The notes: a model not told the origin generated them from the sequence alone. Positions 1 through 7,879 are shown, numbered from the stretch's first letter. The stretch: 38,179 bases of DNA from Marinomonas sp. MED121 (GCF_000153025.1 NZ_CH672432.1:1-38179), one strand, 5' to 3'. Numbers and translations: made by a program.

Positions 1-482
1 AAGAGGTTGAGTGGATTGGTCTAGGAGCGCGTGACTCTTTGCGTTTAGAGGCTGGATTGTGTCTTTATGGTCATGACATAAATACAAGGACAACCCCATC
101 AGAAGCGGCTTTAACATGGGCGGTTCAAAAAGTTCGCCGTGAAGGCGGTGAGCGTGAAGGTGGGTTTGCAGGTGATAGTGTCATCTTACCTCAATTGCCA
201 CAAGCCACGAATAAAGTGGAGGTTAGCCGTAAGCGTCTTGGTTTTATCGCACAAGGTAAAGCACCAGTTCGTGAAGGAGTTGAAATTGTTGATCTAGAGG
301 GTAAGGTTGTTGGTGAAGTGACAAGTGGTGGCTTTGCGCCAAGTTTGTCTGTGCCTATTTTAATGGCTTATGTTGCAACGGATGCGGATCCAGAAAATGT
401 GTTTGCGTTAGTTCGTGGTAAGCAAATCCCCCTTAAAAAATCACCTATGCCTTTTGTGCCTGCTCGATATTATCGAGGATAA
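1..482 (+). CDS. gcvT: Aminomethyltransferase, glycine cleavage T protein (C-terminal part)
   Basis: This is the 3' end of gcvT; the reading frame is open from base 3, so the gene starts upstream of the window. GcvT transfers the aminomethyl carbon from the lipoyl H protein to tetrahydrofolate in the glycine cleavage system. The visible part carries the family signature GLGARDSLRLEAGLCLYGHD followed by the C-terminal barrel domain, in which VTSGGFAPSLSVPI and the closing residues up to the stop at 480-482 read as a normal GcvT end. An ATG at 39 falls inside the conserved GARDSLRLEAG motif and is not a true start. A strong intrinsic terminator follows 30 bases downstream, so gcvT ends its transcription unit. 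Other glycine cleavage genes are presumably upstream, but that is inference. Confidence 0.93.
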   Translation, partial: EVEWIGLGARDSLRLEAGLCLYGHDINTRTTPSEAALTWAVQKVRREGGEREGGFAGDSVILPQLPQATNKVEVSRKRLGFIAQGKAPVREGVEIVDLEGKVVGEVTSGGFAPSLSVPILMAYVATDADPENVFALVRGKQIPLKKSPMPFVPARYYRG

Positions 483-511
483 GATGCCTTAGTGTCTCTT
501 TTGCTCTTTTT

Positions 512-538
512 AAACACCCGCTTTTGCGGGTGTTTTTG
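512..538 (+). terminator. Intrinsic terminator of gcvT
   Basis: A 9-bp stem, AACACCCGC (513-521) with GCGGGTGTT (526-534), encloses a TTTT loop and runs into a T-rich tail. It lies 30 bases after the gcvT stop. Confidence 0.9.
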
Positions 539-655
539 TTTTTATCTAGGGAACCTGAGATTATCTTGTGGTGAATGCTTACGCTGACGGTCATTTCCAG
601 ATAAAATTCAGCGCCAATATTTGACCCTTATTTATTTTTTTAAAAGCTGGCCCTT

Positions 656-1252
656 GTGGAGTTCTTCTTGCTACAGCCTAGGTTAAAAGATCACGTTAAA
701 TTAGATGCTATCCAGTTAATCTCACTCTTTAATCAAACCTTTATTGAGATGTTTGATACTGAGTTAATCGGCGGCGCGGATGAGCCGCTTTATCGTCCTA
801 TGACAAAAACAGAGAGTGCAAAAGTTATTTTTCGAGAGGATTATATCTCAAGTGCTTTTCATGAGATTAGTCATTGGGTAATCGCTGGTAACGCTCGCCG
901 TTTATTAGAGGATTATGGCTATTGGTATGAAGCAGATGGTCGTGATACAAATCAGCAAAAAGCGTTTGAGGATGTTGAAATAAAGCCGCAAGCGATTGAG
1001 TTATTGTTTCATTTTGCTGCCAATATACCTTTTAGAGTGAGTGTGGATAATTTAGCTTTGCCTGAATATGATGCGACACCCTTTAAAATAAAGGTCGAAA
1101 AGCAAGTTTTGAACTTTTTGTCCTCTCATTCGTCAGATCAATTGCCGCCAAGAGCGCTAAGCTTTATTCGTGCTTTAGCACAAAATAGAGGGCTAAGTTT
1201 TAATACTCAAGCCCAATTATATGAATGGCTTAGTGAGTCCGTTAGCCATTAA
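656..1252 (+). CDS. epmC: Elongation factor P hydroxylase, EpmC/YfcM family
   Basis: EpmC hydroxylates the beta-lysyl-modified lysine of elongation factor P, the last step of EF-P maturation in enterobacteria-like gammaproteobacteria. The protein has a metal-binding HEISH motif (residues 69-73, HExxH), preceded by the typical LFNQTF, GGADEPLYRP and FREDYISSAF blocks and followed by GYWYEADGRD and EDVEIKPQA, whose acidic residues may supply a further ligand. The length (about 195 aa) fits the family. The start is uncertain: GTG at 656 has no convincing ribosome site, while TTG at 668 sits 6 bases after a GGAG that overlaps the GTG. Either start leaves the domain intact. pdxB follows after 42 bases and may be cotranscribed. 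Confidence 0.9.
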   Translation: MEFFLLQPRLKDHVKLDAIQLISLFNQTFIEMFDTELIGGADEPLYRPMTKTESAKVIFREDYISSAFHEISHWVIAGNARRLLEDYGYWYEADGRDTNQQKAFEDVEIKPQAIELLFHFAANIPFRVSVDNLALPEYDATPFKIKVEKQVLNFLSSHSSDQLPPRALSFIRALAQNRGLSFNTQAQLYEWLSESVSH

Positions 1253-1294
1253 GTAAATCCCTTTTTATAGTGTTTGTAATTAAAGAGAATAGAC

Positions 1295-2425
1295 TTGAAA
1301 ATCGTTGTTGATGAAAATATGCCTAAAGTGGCTGAATTGTTCATGGATATTGCAGATGTAAGTTACGTTAATGGTCGTACTGTTAATGCCTGTGATTTAA
1401 AGGGGGCGGATGCGCTTCTTGTGCGTTCTGTAACTAAAGTGAATTCGACCTTGCTTGATGGAACCGATATTAAATTTGTCGGTACTGCGACAATTGGGGT
1501 TGATCATATTGATCAAGATTACCTTGCTGAAAACAAAATTGGCTTTGCTAGTGCGCCTGGTTGTAATGCCAATGCCGTTGCAGATTATGTTTTAAGTGCG
1601 TTGAGTTACTTGTATTTACACAAAGGTGTGTCTTGGTTAAAGGCAAAAATTGGCATTATTGGCTTTGGTAATGTAGGTAAAAGAGTCTATGCAAGATTAA
1701 AGGCGCTAGGGTGTGATTTGGTTGTTTATGATCCATTTCAATCTCAGCTAGCTAACTTAGATGGTGTTCCTTTCAATAATCTTGAAAGTGTGATGGTTTG
1801 TGATGTGATATGTTTGCATGCACCACTTACACAGGCGGGTGAATTTCCAACTAAGGGCATGATTGATGAGTCTTTATTAGCTCTGTTAAAACCAGGCGCT
1901 AGCATAGTATCAGCAGGTAGAGGGGGGGTCCTTCACGAAAAGTCCTTATTGAAGCGATACAATGAACTTAATTGTGATCTTAACCTTGTATTAGATGTAT
2001 GGGCAGGTGAGCCTAATATTGATAAAGAGTTAATGGCACTTGCTGATATCGCGACACCACATATTGCTGGTTATAGCTTACAAGGGCGTGAGAAAGGAAC
2101 CTTGATGGTGTATCAAGCATTTTGTCAGCATTTTGGTCTTGATGCAGCGTTTAATGAACACAATGGTTTGAGTAGAGGGGCTTTGGCGAGTATTGAATTT
2201 TCTCCCCAGTATGATAGGCACCTGTTAATCGCTCATGCCTGCCATGCTATTTATAATTTAGCCGCAGACGACTCAAAAATGCGCCAATTAATGAGTCGAT
2301 CACACGTGGGTGGGGAGTTTGACTATCTCAGGAAGCATTATGTAGAACGAGATGAGTTTTCAACCTGTCAAGTTGCTAAAGAGTATGTGGATTTATTGGC
2401 GCTAGGTTTTAGTGAAAAAGTTTGA
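1295..2425 (+). CDS. pdxB: Erythronate-4-phosphate dehydrogenase
   Basis: PdxB oxidises 4-phosphoerythronate to 2-oxo-3-hydroxy-4-phosphobutanoate in the DXP-dependent pyridoxal 5'-phosphate pathway. The 376-aa protein is a D-isomer 2-hydroxyacid dehydrogenase. It has the Rossmann motif GFGNVG (residues 123-128), an acidic residue at the second strand end (D146) that selects NAD, and the catalytic triad R209 (in SAGRGG), E239 (in AGEP) and H256 (in TPHIAGY). The C-terminal dimerisation domain specific to PdxB is present. The start is TTG at 1295, preceded by AAGAGA, and gives the canonical MKIVVDENMP N-terminus. A PilZ gene follows after 27 bases, close enough to share a transcript. Confidence 0.95.
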   Translation: MKIVVDENMPKVAELFMDIADVSYVNGRTVNACDLKGADALLVRSVTKVNSTLLDGTDIKFVGTATIGVDHIDQDYLAENKIGFASAPGCNANAVADYVLSALSYLYLHKGVSWLKAKIGIIGFGNVGKRVYARLKALGCDLVVYDPFQSQLANLDGVPFNNLESVMVCDVICLHAPLTQAGEFPTKGMIDESLLALLKPGASIVSAGRGGVLHEKSLLKRYNELNCDLNLVLDVWAGEPNIDKELMALADIATPHIAGYSLQGREKGTLMVYQAFCQHFGLDAAFNEHNGLSRGALASIEFSPQYDRHLLIAHACHAIYNLAADDSKMRQLMSRSHVGGEFDYLRKHYVERDEFSTCQVAKEYVDLLALGFSEKV

Positions 2426-2452
2426 GTAAGAATAGAATAATAAGAGGTAATA

Positions 2453-3175
2453 ATGGCTGAAGTAGAACAAGTGGGCTTGGATGATTTAGAGATATCCTTA
2501 GGAGCGAACTTGCAACTTGAGTTTATTCCATCGTCTGCAAGACATACGGTTAAAATAATTGGGCATGTGCCACGTCGCTCTTTGATTGTGAGTTGTCCCA
2601 TGGTCAATGGCAAAAATATTTTAGTACGTGACAATCAAATTGTGATGGCTAGATTGATGCTTGATACGGCTGTGTGCGCATTTTCAACCAAAGTAGCGAA
2701 AAGCTACCTTGAGCCTTTGCCTCATCTTCACCTTAGTTACCCTGAATTTGTTGAAACCTCCGTGGTAAGGCAATCGGTAAGAGTCGAAACAAGGCTGATT
2801 TCAGCGGTTGAGCCTTTAAATGATCCAGAATCGATTGAATCAATTGACTCGGGCTTCTTGGTGGATTTAAGTTTGGGTGGCTGCAGGCTAATATCAAAAA
2901 ATGATTTTGGGCACGAAGGGAATGTGCTTAACCTAGCGTTGAACCTTAATGTTGCTGGATTTAACCAGGTGCTGAAAATCAGGTGTGAGATACGAACTCA
3001 AGAAGTTCAAATGCGTGAGCAGGTTGAGTCCTCGCTGCAAGATAATGCCTTTATTTCTAAAATGGAATCTGACTTTTTATATGTGTATGGCTTTAAATTT
3101 ACAGATATTACTAAAGAAAAGAAAATTCTACTGACTGCTTATATTTTGGAAAAACGCTTAATGCAAAAGCATTAA
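2453..3175 (+). CDS. PilZ-domain protein, YcgR-like (copy 1)
   Basis: This 240-aa cytosolic protein has a YcgR-like layout: an N-terminal beta-rich domain (about 10-95, with LGANLQLEF and RRSLIVSCPMVNGK) followed by a PilZ domain. Both c-di-GMP contact motifs are present: R106-QSV-R110 (RxxxR) and D138-L-S140-LG-G143 (D/NxSxxG). In this family such proteins bind c-di-GMP and often slow the flagellar motor; the exact target here is unknown. It lies 27 bases after pdxB, with an AGAGGT ribosome site 6 bases before ATG, so it is probably translated from the pdxB message. A paralogue with identical motif positions lies at 3729-4454. No flagellar genes are in the window. Confidence 0.85.
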   Translation: MAEVEQVGLDDLEISLGANLQLEFIPSSARHTVKIIGHVPRRSLIVSCPMVNGKNILVRDNQIVMARLMLDTAVCAFSTKVAKSYLEPLPHLHLSYPEFVETSVVRQSVRVETRLISAVEPLNDPESIESIDSGFLVDLSLGGCRLISKNDFGHEGNVLNLALNLNVAGFNQVLKIRCEIRTQEVQMREQVESSLQDNAFISKMESDFLYVYGFKFTDITKEKKILLTAYILEKRLMQKH

Positions 3176-3728
3176 GCGAGCTTTGCTCTAAGGTGATGGT
3201 GAATAAGTTCTGATGCATCAGTGCCTTTAAATTGTATTAATTAAGACCGGCTTAGCAGATCTGGAAAACCGCTACTCAGTCTTGTCCTTTCTGAAATAGA
3301 CGTTTTTTTAGGCTAGCAGTATTTTTATGATTCTTATTTAACGCTTGGTCTGGTCATCCACATAACAACTAGCTTGATGTTTGCTCTCCTAGGTTCCTAA
3401 GCCTTCCCGTACCGCATTTTTTATTGTTTGCTTTAGTATTTTTTTATTGTCTTGCTATCACAGTGTGATGACTAGTTGCATAAAGCTGCGAATAGGTTTG
3501 CTTCTTTTGATTTTTTTCCTGATTTTCATTGTTTAGAATTTACTAAAGAAAGTGCTAAAACGGGCGATATCTATTATTAGCTTAGTCTATGAAAATGCTA
3601 TTAATTTTTTCTAAATTAATCCAAAATGACTAGGTGTTTTAACTTTTTCTAATTAAGGAAAGGGTTAATTCTTTGTGAGCTGCTATTGTTTTAAATAGAT
3701 GTTTTTATGCTGTTTGGAAGAGGATTTC
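3176..3728. other. Long AT-rich intergenic region between PilZ paralogues
   Basis: About 550 bases lie between the two PilZ genes with no convincing reading frame and no clear terminator after the first gene. The only element I can support is the sigma-28-like promoter near 3544-3570. The long spacing is unusual beside otherwise tightly packed genes. Confidence 0.6.
3544..3570 (+). promoter_or_regulatory. Sigma-28 (FliA)-type promoter candidate
   Basis: TAAA (3544-3547), exactly 15 bases, then GGCGATAT (3563-3570) matches the flagellar sigma consensus TAAA-N15-GCCGATAA at 4 of 4 and 6 of 8 positions. It is oriented toward the second PilZ gene, with about 150 bases of leader. Flagellar-brake PilZ genes are known FliA targets in enterics, which makes the assignment sensible but untested. 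Confidence 0.5.
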
Positions 3729-4454
3729 ATGGCTGAAGTTTTAAAAGTAAGCATGGATGAAATTGGTGTGCCTTTTGGTTTAAGCCTGCAGATTGAGTTA
3801 ATTGCGACGAAAGAGCGTTACTCAGTAAAAGTAGTGGGCTGTTTGCCAAATAAAACTCTGATAGTGACTGCGCCAAGGATTGATGGCAAAAGTGTTTGGT
3901 TAAGGGAAACCTCTATTATAAAAGCTCGCTTTATGATGGGGACAAAAGTATGTGCTTTTTCCAGTAAAATTGAAAAAAGCTGTCGTGAACCTGTTGCCTA
4001 TCTTCATCTTGTTTATCCTGAGGTGGTTGAGTCATCTGTTGTTAGAAATGCGGCCCGTTTGGATACCAGCTTAATTACCTCGGTTGAGCCTTTTAATGAT
4101 GACTCTTCGCTTAAGAAAAAGGTGGCGGCTAAGCTGATTAATTTAAGCGTTGGGGGAGGTCGTTTTACCTCAAAACACGATTTGGGTGATGTTGGTGAGT
4201 TTTGTCGTGCCGCTTTGCATTTAAATGTGGAAGGGTTTGATGAAGTTTTTAAGGTGTGTTGTGAGTTGTGTTACCGCGAAGAGAATACGATTGAAGTGCC
4301 TGTGTTTAACGAGGAGGGAGAAGATGAAGAGCTCACTAAGCTCGTTACCATGTATACCTTTGGTGTTAAGTTTGTCGATTTGACTAAAGAGCAAGTGCTA
4401 CTTATTACGGCTTATATCTATCGATCTTTGTATGAGCAGGGTAAGTTAATCTGA
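3729..4454 (+). CDS. PilZ-domain protein, YcgR-like (copy 2)
   Basis: A 241-aa paralogue of the product of 2453-3175: both begin MAEV, both carry a YcgR-like N-terminal beta domain, and both place the c-di-GMP motifs at the same residues (R106-NAA-R110 and N138-L-S140-VG-G143). The start at 3729 was chosen over an upstream in-frame ATG at 3699 because it matches the paralogue and follows GGAAGAGG by 5 bases. The C-terminal part is more acidic than in copy 1. Unlike copy 1 it has its own long leader and a sigma-28-like promoter, suggesting separate regulation. Likely role: c-di-GMP-responsive control of motility or surface behaviour, inferred from the family only. Confidence 0.85.
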   Translation: MAEVLKVSMDEIGVPFGLSLQIELIATKERYSVKVVGCLPNKTLIVTAPRIDGKSVWLRETSIIKARFMMGTKVCAFSSKIEKSCREPVAYLHLVYPEVVESSVVRNAARLDTSLITSVEPFNDDSSLKKKVAAKLINLSVGGGRFTSKHDLGDVGEFCRAALHLNVEGFDEVFKVCCELCYREENTIEVPVFNEEGEDEELTKLVTMYTFGVKFVDLTKEQVLLITAYIYRSLYEQGKLI

Positions 4455-4494
4455 CCTAAAAAGGATTCTATATCTCGTGTTTTAACCGACTCAA

Positions 4495-4528
4495 TTAAAA
4501 AGCCGCATAAGTATGCGGCTTTTTTGTG
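4495..4528. terminator. Bidirectional terminator between PilZ copy 2 and alaA
   Basis: Stem AGCCGCAT (4501-4508) with ATGCGGCT (4513-4520), loop AAGT, flanked by A4 on the left and T6 on the right. It can therefore serve both convergent genes. Confidence 0.88.
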
Positions 4529-4553
4529 GTAGTTGTCTCGTCCCGAAATAGTC

Positions 4554-5768
4554 TTAACGGCGTATTTTATCTAAGAAGCGGGCAAATCGCTCCATTGCAG
4601 GGATAAGCTCTTCAATATGTGGTAAGAATACAATTCTCACATGATCATGTGTCGGCCAATTGAAGCCTGTCCCATGTACAAGTAATACTTTTTCTTGTTG
4701 TAAGAAGTCCATGACTAAATCGACATCATTTTTAATATCATAGTATTTAGGGTCTAGTTGTGGGAATAGATATAAAGCCCCTTTGGGTTTAAAGCAGTGA
4801 ACCCCCTTTATGCTATCCAGTATTTCCCATGCGACTTTTCGCTGTTCATAGAGCCGTCCTCCAGGGCAAGTTAATTCATTGATGCTTTGATAGCCACCTA
4901 GTGCTGTTTGAACGGCGTGTTGAGCGGGTACATTAGCGCAAAGTCGCATGGAGGCCAACATGTCTAGGCCTTCAATGTAATCTTTAGCATGGCTCTTGGG
5001 GCCGGTTAGAAGCATCCAGCCAGAACGGAAGCCAGCGGTGCGATAAACTTTTGAAAGACCACCAAAGGTTATGCAGAGTGCGTCATCTTTGGTGAGTGTG
5101 GCGGTAGGGATGTGTTTGGCGTCGTCATATAAAATGCCATCATAAATCTCGTCAGAAAAAATAATAAGATTATGCTCTTTGGCAATGGCAACTAGAGACT
5201 CGAGTGTCGTCTTGTCATACACAGCGCCAGTGGGATTATTGGGGTTGATAATCACTAAAGCTTTAGTTTTGTTGGATATTTTGGACTTTATATCCTTTAT
5301 GTCCGGTTGCCATTCATTTTCAGGGTCGCAACGATAATGCTTTACATAGCCACCAGATAGCGTAGCGGCAGCAGTCCAAAGTGGGTAGTCAGGGGCTGGA
5401 ATGAGAATCTCATCACCATCATTTAAAAGTGCTTGCATGCACATGACAATAAGCTCGCTGACACCGTTCCCCATCCAGATATCATTAACGTCAAGGGAGC
5501 GTATTCCCATGGCCTGATATTTCTGCATGACAGCTTTTCGTGCTGAGTAAAGGCCTTTTGATTCACAGTAACCTTGCGCCGTAGGTAGGTTGTGAATGAC
5601 ATCGACTAAAATCTCGTCAGGGGCTTCAAAACCAAAAGGGGCCGGGTTGCCTATGTTGAGTTTTAAAATTCTTTGGCCTTCATCTTCCATTCTCATGGCT
5701 TCTTTGAGCACGGGTCCTCGTATTTCATAGCAGATGTTAGCAAGTTTATTTGATTTACGAATTTGCAC
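4554..5768 (-). CDS. alaA: Alanine (glutamate-pyruvate) aminotransferase AlaA
   Basis: AlaA makes alanine from pyruvate and glutamate with PLP. The 404-aa protein matches the E. coli AlaA layout: an N-terminal arm (MQIRKSNKLANICYEIRGP), NIGNPAPFGF, the cofactor-stacking YPLW region, INPNNPTGA (PLP-phosphate and ring contacts), SDEIYDGILYD, and the Schiff-base lysine K240 in FGGLSKVYR with a following Arg. The C-terminal VRIVFLP carries the substrate carboxylate Arg. It is transcribed leftward, 89 bases after the YajG-like lipoprotein gene, with which it could share a transcript. A bidirectional terminator closes it. Confidence 0.95.
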   Translation of the reverse strand: MQIRKSNKLANICYEIRGPVLKEAMRMEDEGQRILKLNIGNPAPFGFEAPDEILVDVIHNLPTAQGYCESKGLYSARKAVMQKYQAMGIRSLDVNDIWMGNGVSELIVMCMQALLNDGDEILIPAPDYPLWTAAATLSGGYVKHYRCDPENEWQPDIKDIKSKISNKTKALVIINPNNPTGAVYDKTTLESLVAIAKEHNLIIFSDEIYDGILYDDAKHIPTATLTKDDALCITFGGLSKVYRTAGFRSGWMLLTGPKSHAKDYIEGLDMLASMRLCANVPAQHAVQTALGGYQSINELTCPGGRLYEQRKVAWEILDSIKGVHCFKPKGALYLFPQLDPKYYDIKNDVDLVMDFLQQEKVLLVHGTGFNWPTHDHVRIVFLPHIEELIPAMERFARFLDKIRR

Positions 5769-5857
5769 TTCTGATCCTTTGATTAGTCAGCCTTCATTCA
5801 GTTGTGAAGGCGTTAGCTTAAGTTAGGGTTAATCTCAACCTGTACTGGGAAGTATTC

Positions 5858-6427
5858 TCACTCTTGCAGTAGTAAGCGAATATTGGAATCGTTAAGCAGT
5901 CGAGTCACGGTTTTACCTGCTACCTCATTAAGACGCTTTTCAATCTCAGTTTGACTGGGTAGGGTGGCGAACTCGTCAACAATTTCAGAGCTGTAACTGG
6001 CTTTGTAATTCTTGTTGGCGGTCTTTAGGTTTGCTTTTAAGGTGAAGTTCATTGTTGCAACTGTTTTAAGGCCCTTTGTTTCTGTTTGATAAACCAGTTG
6101 TGTAATGGATACGCCTAAATGAGAGGCCGGTGTCTTGCCTTGCTGTAGATTAAAGCCAAGTGATTCTAATCCTTGAATGACCTTAATGTTGACACTTTCT
6201 TCTAGCTGGTTGCTGATAACTATATCGGCATGCTCGTTTATTGCAGTGTCAATGCTGCCAATTTTTTGTGCGACCAGGCTATCCGTTGTTACATTAATTT
6301 GATGGGTGTTAGTAAGGAGGGCGGTTTGCAATGTAAGGCTAGGTTCTATGGCAACATTATGGGTAGTATTGGCGCAGCCACTGATAAAACCTGCTAACGC
6401 AATAATGATAAGGGGTTTAAGCGACAT
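5858..6427 (-). CDS. yajG: YajG-family outer-membrane lipoprotein
   Basis: A 189-aa predicted lipoprotein. The N-terminus MSLKPLIIIALAGFISGC is a signal peptide ending in an FISGC lipobox, and the following residues (ANTT) predict sorting to the outer membrane rather than retention in the inner one. The body, with paired beta segments and an SEIVDEFATLPSQTEIEKRLNE end, resembles the YajG lipoprotein family, whose function is unknown. The reading frame is open from an ATG at 6439, but GGAG at 6434-6437 lies inside that extension and is correctly spaced for the ATG at 6427, which I chose. It is upstream of alaA on the same strand and divergent from the tRNA array. Confidence 0.75.
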   Translation of the reverse strand: MSLKPLIIIALAGFISGCANTTHNVAIEPSLTLQTALLTNTHQINVTTDSLVAQKIGSIDTAINEHADIVISNQLEESVNIKVIQGLESLGFNLQQGKTPASHLGVSITQLVYQTETKGLKTVATMNFTLKANLKTANKNYKASYSSEIVDEFATLPSQTEIEKRLNEVAGKTVTRLLNDSNIRLLLQE

Positions 6428-6506
6428 CATGGACTCCATTTTGATCGATCTATTTGATTAAATTAGCCTTTTCAGAAAATACTTTAACAGAAATTATAAA
6501 AAACTG

Positions 6507-6534
6507 TTGATTTTCAGGCTGGTAACAGTAATAT
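6507..6534 (+). promoter_or_regulatory. Candidate main promoter of the tRNA array
   Basis: TTGATT (6507-6512), 16 bases, TAATAT (6529-6534), followed by a very GC-rich discriminator (ACGCCCCCGC). A GC-rich stretch at the start site is typical of stringently controlled stable-RNA promoters. Transcription would begin about 25 bases before the first tRNA-Glu. Confidence 0.65.
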
Positions 6535-6567
6535 ACGCCCCCGCTGACACGGCAACACAAACAGTAT

Positions 6568-6643
6568 GTCCCATTCGTCTAGAGGTCTAGGACACCGCCC
6601 TTTCACGGCGGTAACAGGGGTTCGAACCCCCTATGGGACGCCA
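6568..6643 (+). tRNA. tRNA-Glu(UUC), copy 1 of 9
   Basis: 76 bases with CCA encoded. Acceptor stem GTCCCAT/ATGGGAC, anticodon TTC within CCTTTCACGG, T arm GGGGTTCGAACCCC. First gene of the array; identical to the other Glu copies. Confidence 0.98.
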
Positions 6644-6678
6644 TTAAATGGCAGTTTTGTGTTAATCGTAAAGCAAGT

Positions 6679-6758
<80 letters not shown>

Positions 6759-6797
6759 CTAACTATCTTTGTTTGCGGGTTAAAAATCAACAGTGTT

Positions 6798-6873
6798 GTC
6801 CCATTCGTCTAGAGGTCTAGGACACCGCCCTTTCACGGCGGTAACAGGGGTTCGAACCCCCTATGGGACGCCA
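6798..6873 (+). tRNA. tRNA-Glu(UUC), copy 2 of 9
   Basis: Identical to copy 1; first gene of the second 230-bp repeat unit. Confidence 0.98.
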
Positions 6874-6908
6874 TTAAATGGCAGTTTTGTGTTAATCGTA
6901 AAGCAAGT

Positions 6909-6988
<80 letters not shown>

Positions 6989-7027
6989 CTAACTATCTTT
7001 GTTTGCGGGTTAAAAATCAACAGTGTT

Positions 7028-7103
7028 GTCCCATTCGTCTAGAGGTCTAGGACACCGCCCTTTCACGGCGGTAACAGGGGTTCGAACCCCCTATGGGACG
7101 CCA
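7028..7103 (+). tRNA. tRNA-Glu(UUC), copy 3 of 9
   Basis: Identical Glu gene that ends the exact tandem block. The 89-base spacer after it is unlike the earlier ones, and the next gene is again Glu. Confidence 0.98.
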
Positions 7104-7192
7104 AGAATTTGAAGATGTAGGCCGAGCTCTGCATTTGATTTATAAGAGTTAGTTCGTACTTTGTTTGATAATAGGGTAGAGCAGAAAGAATT

Positions 7193-7268
7193 GTCCCATT
7201 CGTCTAGAGGTCTAGGACACCGCCCTTTCACGGCGGTAACAGGGGTTCGAACCCCCTATGGGACGCCA
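7193..7268 (+). tRNA. tRNA-Glu(UUC), copy 4 of 9
   Basis: Identical Glu gene. A 6-bp hairpin (7275-7290, loop TAAA) lies just after it, before the next tRNA-Gly. Confidence 0.98.
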
Positions 7269-7309
7269 ATTTACTTAACTTAAAAGTTAGTAAGAGTAGT
7301 TTATGGAAT

Positions 7310-7384
7310 GCGGGAATAGCTCAGTGGTAGAGCACAACCTTGCCAAGGTTGGGGTCGCGAGTTCGAGCCTCGTTTCCCGCTCCA
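7310..7384 (+). tRNA. tRNA-Gly(GCC), copy 3 of 6
   Basis: Identical Gly gene, 41 bases after Glu copy 4 and 52 bases before Glu copy 5. Confidence 0.98.
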
Positions 7385-7436
7385 TAAACAGCTGAATGAA
7401 AGTTTCAGTAGGGCAGAGATGTCCAGTGCACTATGT

Positions 7437-7512
7437 GTCCCATTCGTCTAGAGGTCTAGGACACCGCCCTTTCACGGCGGTAACAGGGGTTCGAACCCCC
7501 TATGGGACGCCA
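7437..7512 (+). tRNA. tRNA-Glu(UUC), copy 5 of 9
   Basis: Identical Glu gene; begins the first of two diverged repeat units of about 208 bases. Its CCA is followed directly by a 9-bp hairpin. Confidence 0.98.
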
Positions 7513-7534
7513 TTTAATAAGCTTGCTTATTGAA
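7513..7534 (+). other. Spacer hairpin with G(CUUG)C loop, copy 1
   Basis: TTTAATAAG (7513-7521) pairs with CTTATTGAA (7526-7534) around a CTTG tetraloop: 9 bp including one U-G pair. It starts on the base right after the CCA of Glu copy 5, so it could guide 3'-end processing. A variant copy lies at 7722-7743. Confidence 0.6.
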
Positions 7535-7546
7535 TGATTAAAAAAT

Positions 7547-7621
7547 GCGGGAATAGCTCAGTGGTAGAGCACAACCTTGCCAAGGTTGGGGTCGCGAGTT
7601 CGAGCCTCGTTTCCCGCTCCA
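7547..7621 (+). tRNA. tRNA-Gly(GCC), copy 4 of 6
   Basis: Identical Gly gene; second gene of the first diverged unit. Confidence 0.98.
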
Positions 7622-7645
7622 TTTAAGTGTATAAAGATTTGTTGT

Positions 7646-7721
7646 GTCCCATTCGTCTAGAGGTCTAGGACACCGCCCTTTCACGGCGGTAACAGGGGTT
7701 CGAACCCCCTATGGGACGCCA
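7646..7721 (+). tRNA. tRNA-Glu(UUC), copy 6 of 9
   Basis: Identical Glu gene; starts the second diverged unit and is followed directly by the variant spacer hairpin. Confidence 0.98.
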
Positions 7722-7743
7722 TTTAATAAGCTTGCTTGTTAAA
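7722..7743 (+). other. Spacer hairpin with G(CUUG)C loop, copy 2
   Basis: TTTAATAAG (7722-7730) pairs with CTTGTTAAA (7735-7743). The two base differences from copy 1 both keep pairing (U-A to U-G and U-G to U-A), which suggests that the fold is selected. Confidence 0.6.
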
Positions 7744-7754
7744 TGATTAAAAAT

Positions 7755-7829
7755 GCGGGAATAGCTCAGTGGTAGAGCACAACCTTGCCAAGGTTGGGGT
7801 CGCGAGTTCGAGCCTCGTTTCCCGCTCCA
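7755..7829 (+). tRNA. tRNA-Gly(GCC), copy 5 of 6
   Basis: Identical Gly gene, followed by a 50-base spacer that holds a strong promoter candidate. Confidence 0.98.
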
Positions 7830-7834
7830 TTTAA

Positions 7835-7862
7835 GTGACAAAGAAATGAAATAGGGTATAAT
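7835..7862 (+). promoter_or_regulatory. Internal promoter candidate in the tRNA array
   Basis: GTGACA (7835-7840), 16 bases, perfect TATAAT (7857-7862), then a GC-rich GCCCGAG discriminator. It would start transcription about 10 bases before Glu copy 7 and drive the last four tRNAs independently. Confidence 0.6.
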
Positions 7863-7879
7863 GCCCGAGAAAATTATGT

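Noticed and set aside
7135..7172. Promoter before tRNA-Glu copy 4 (TTGATT and GATAAT)
   Set aside because: The boxes are 26 bases apart, too far for a sigma-70 promoter.
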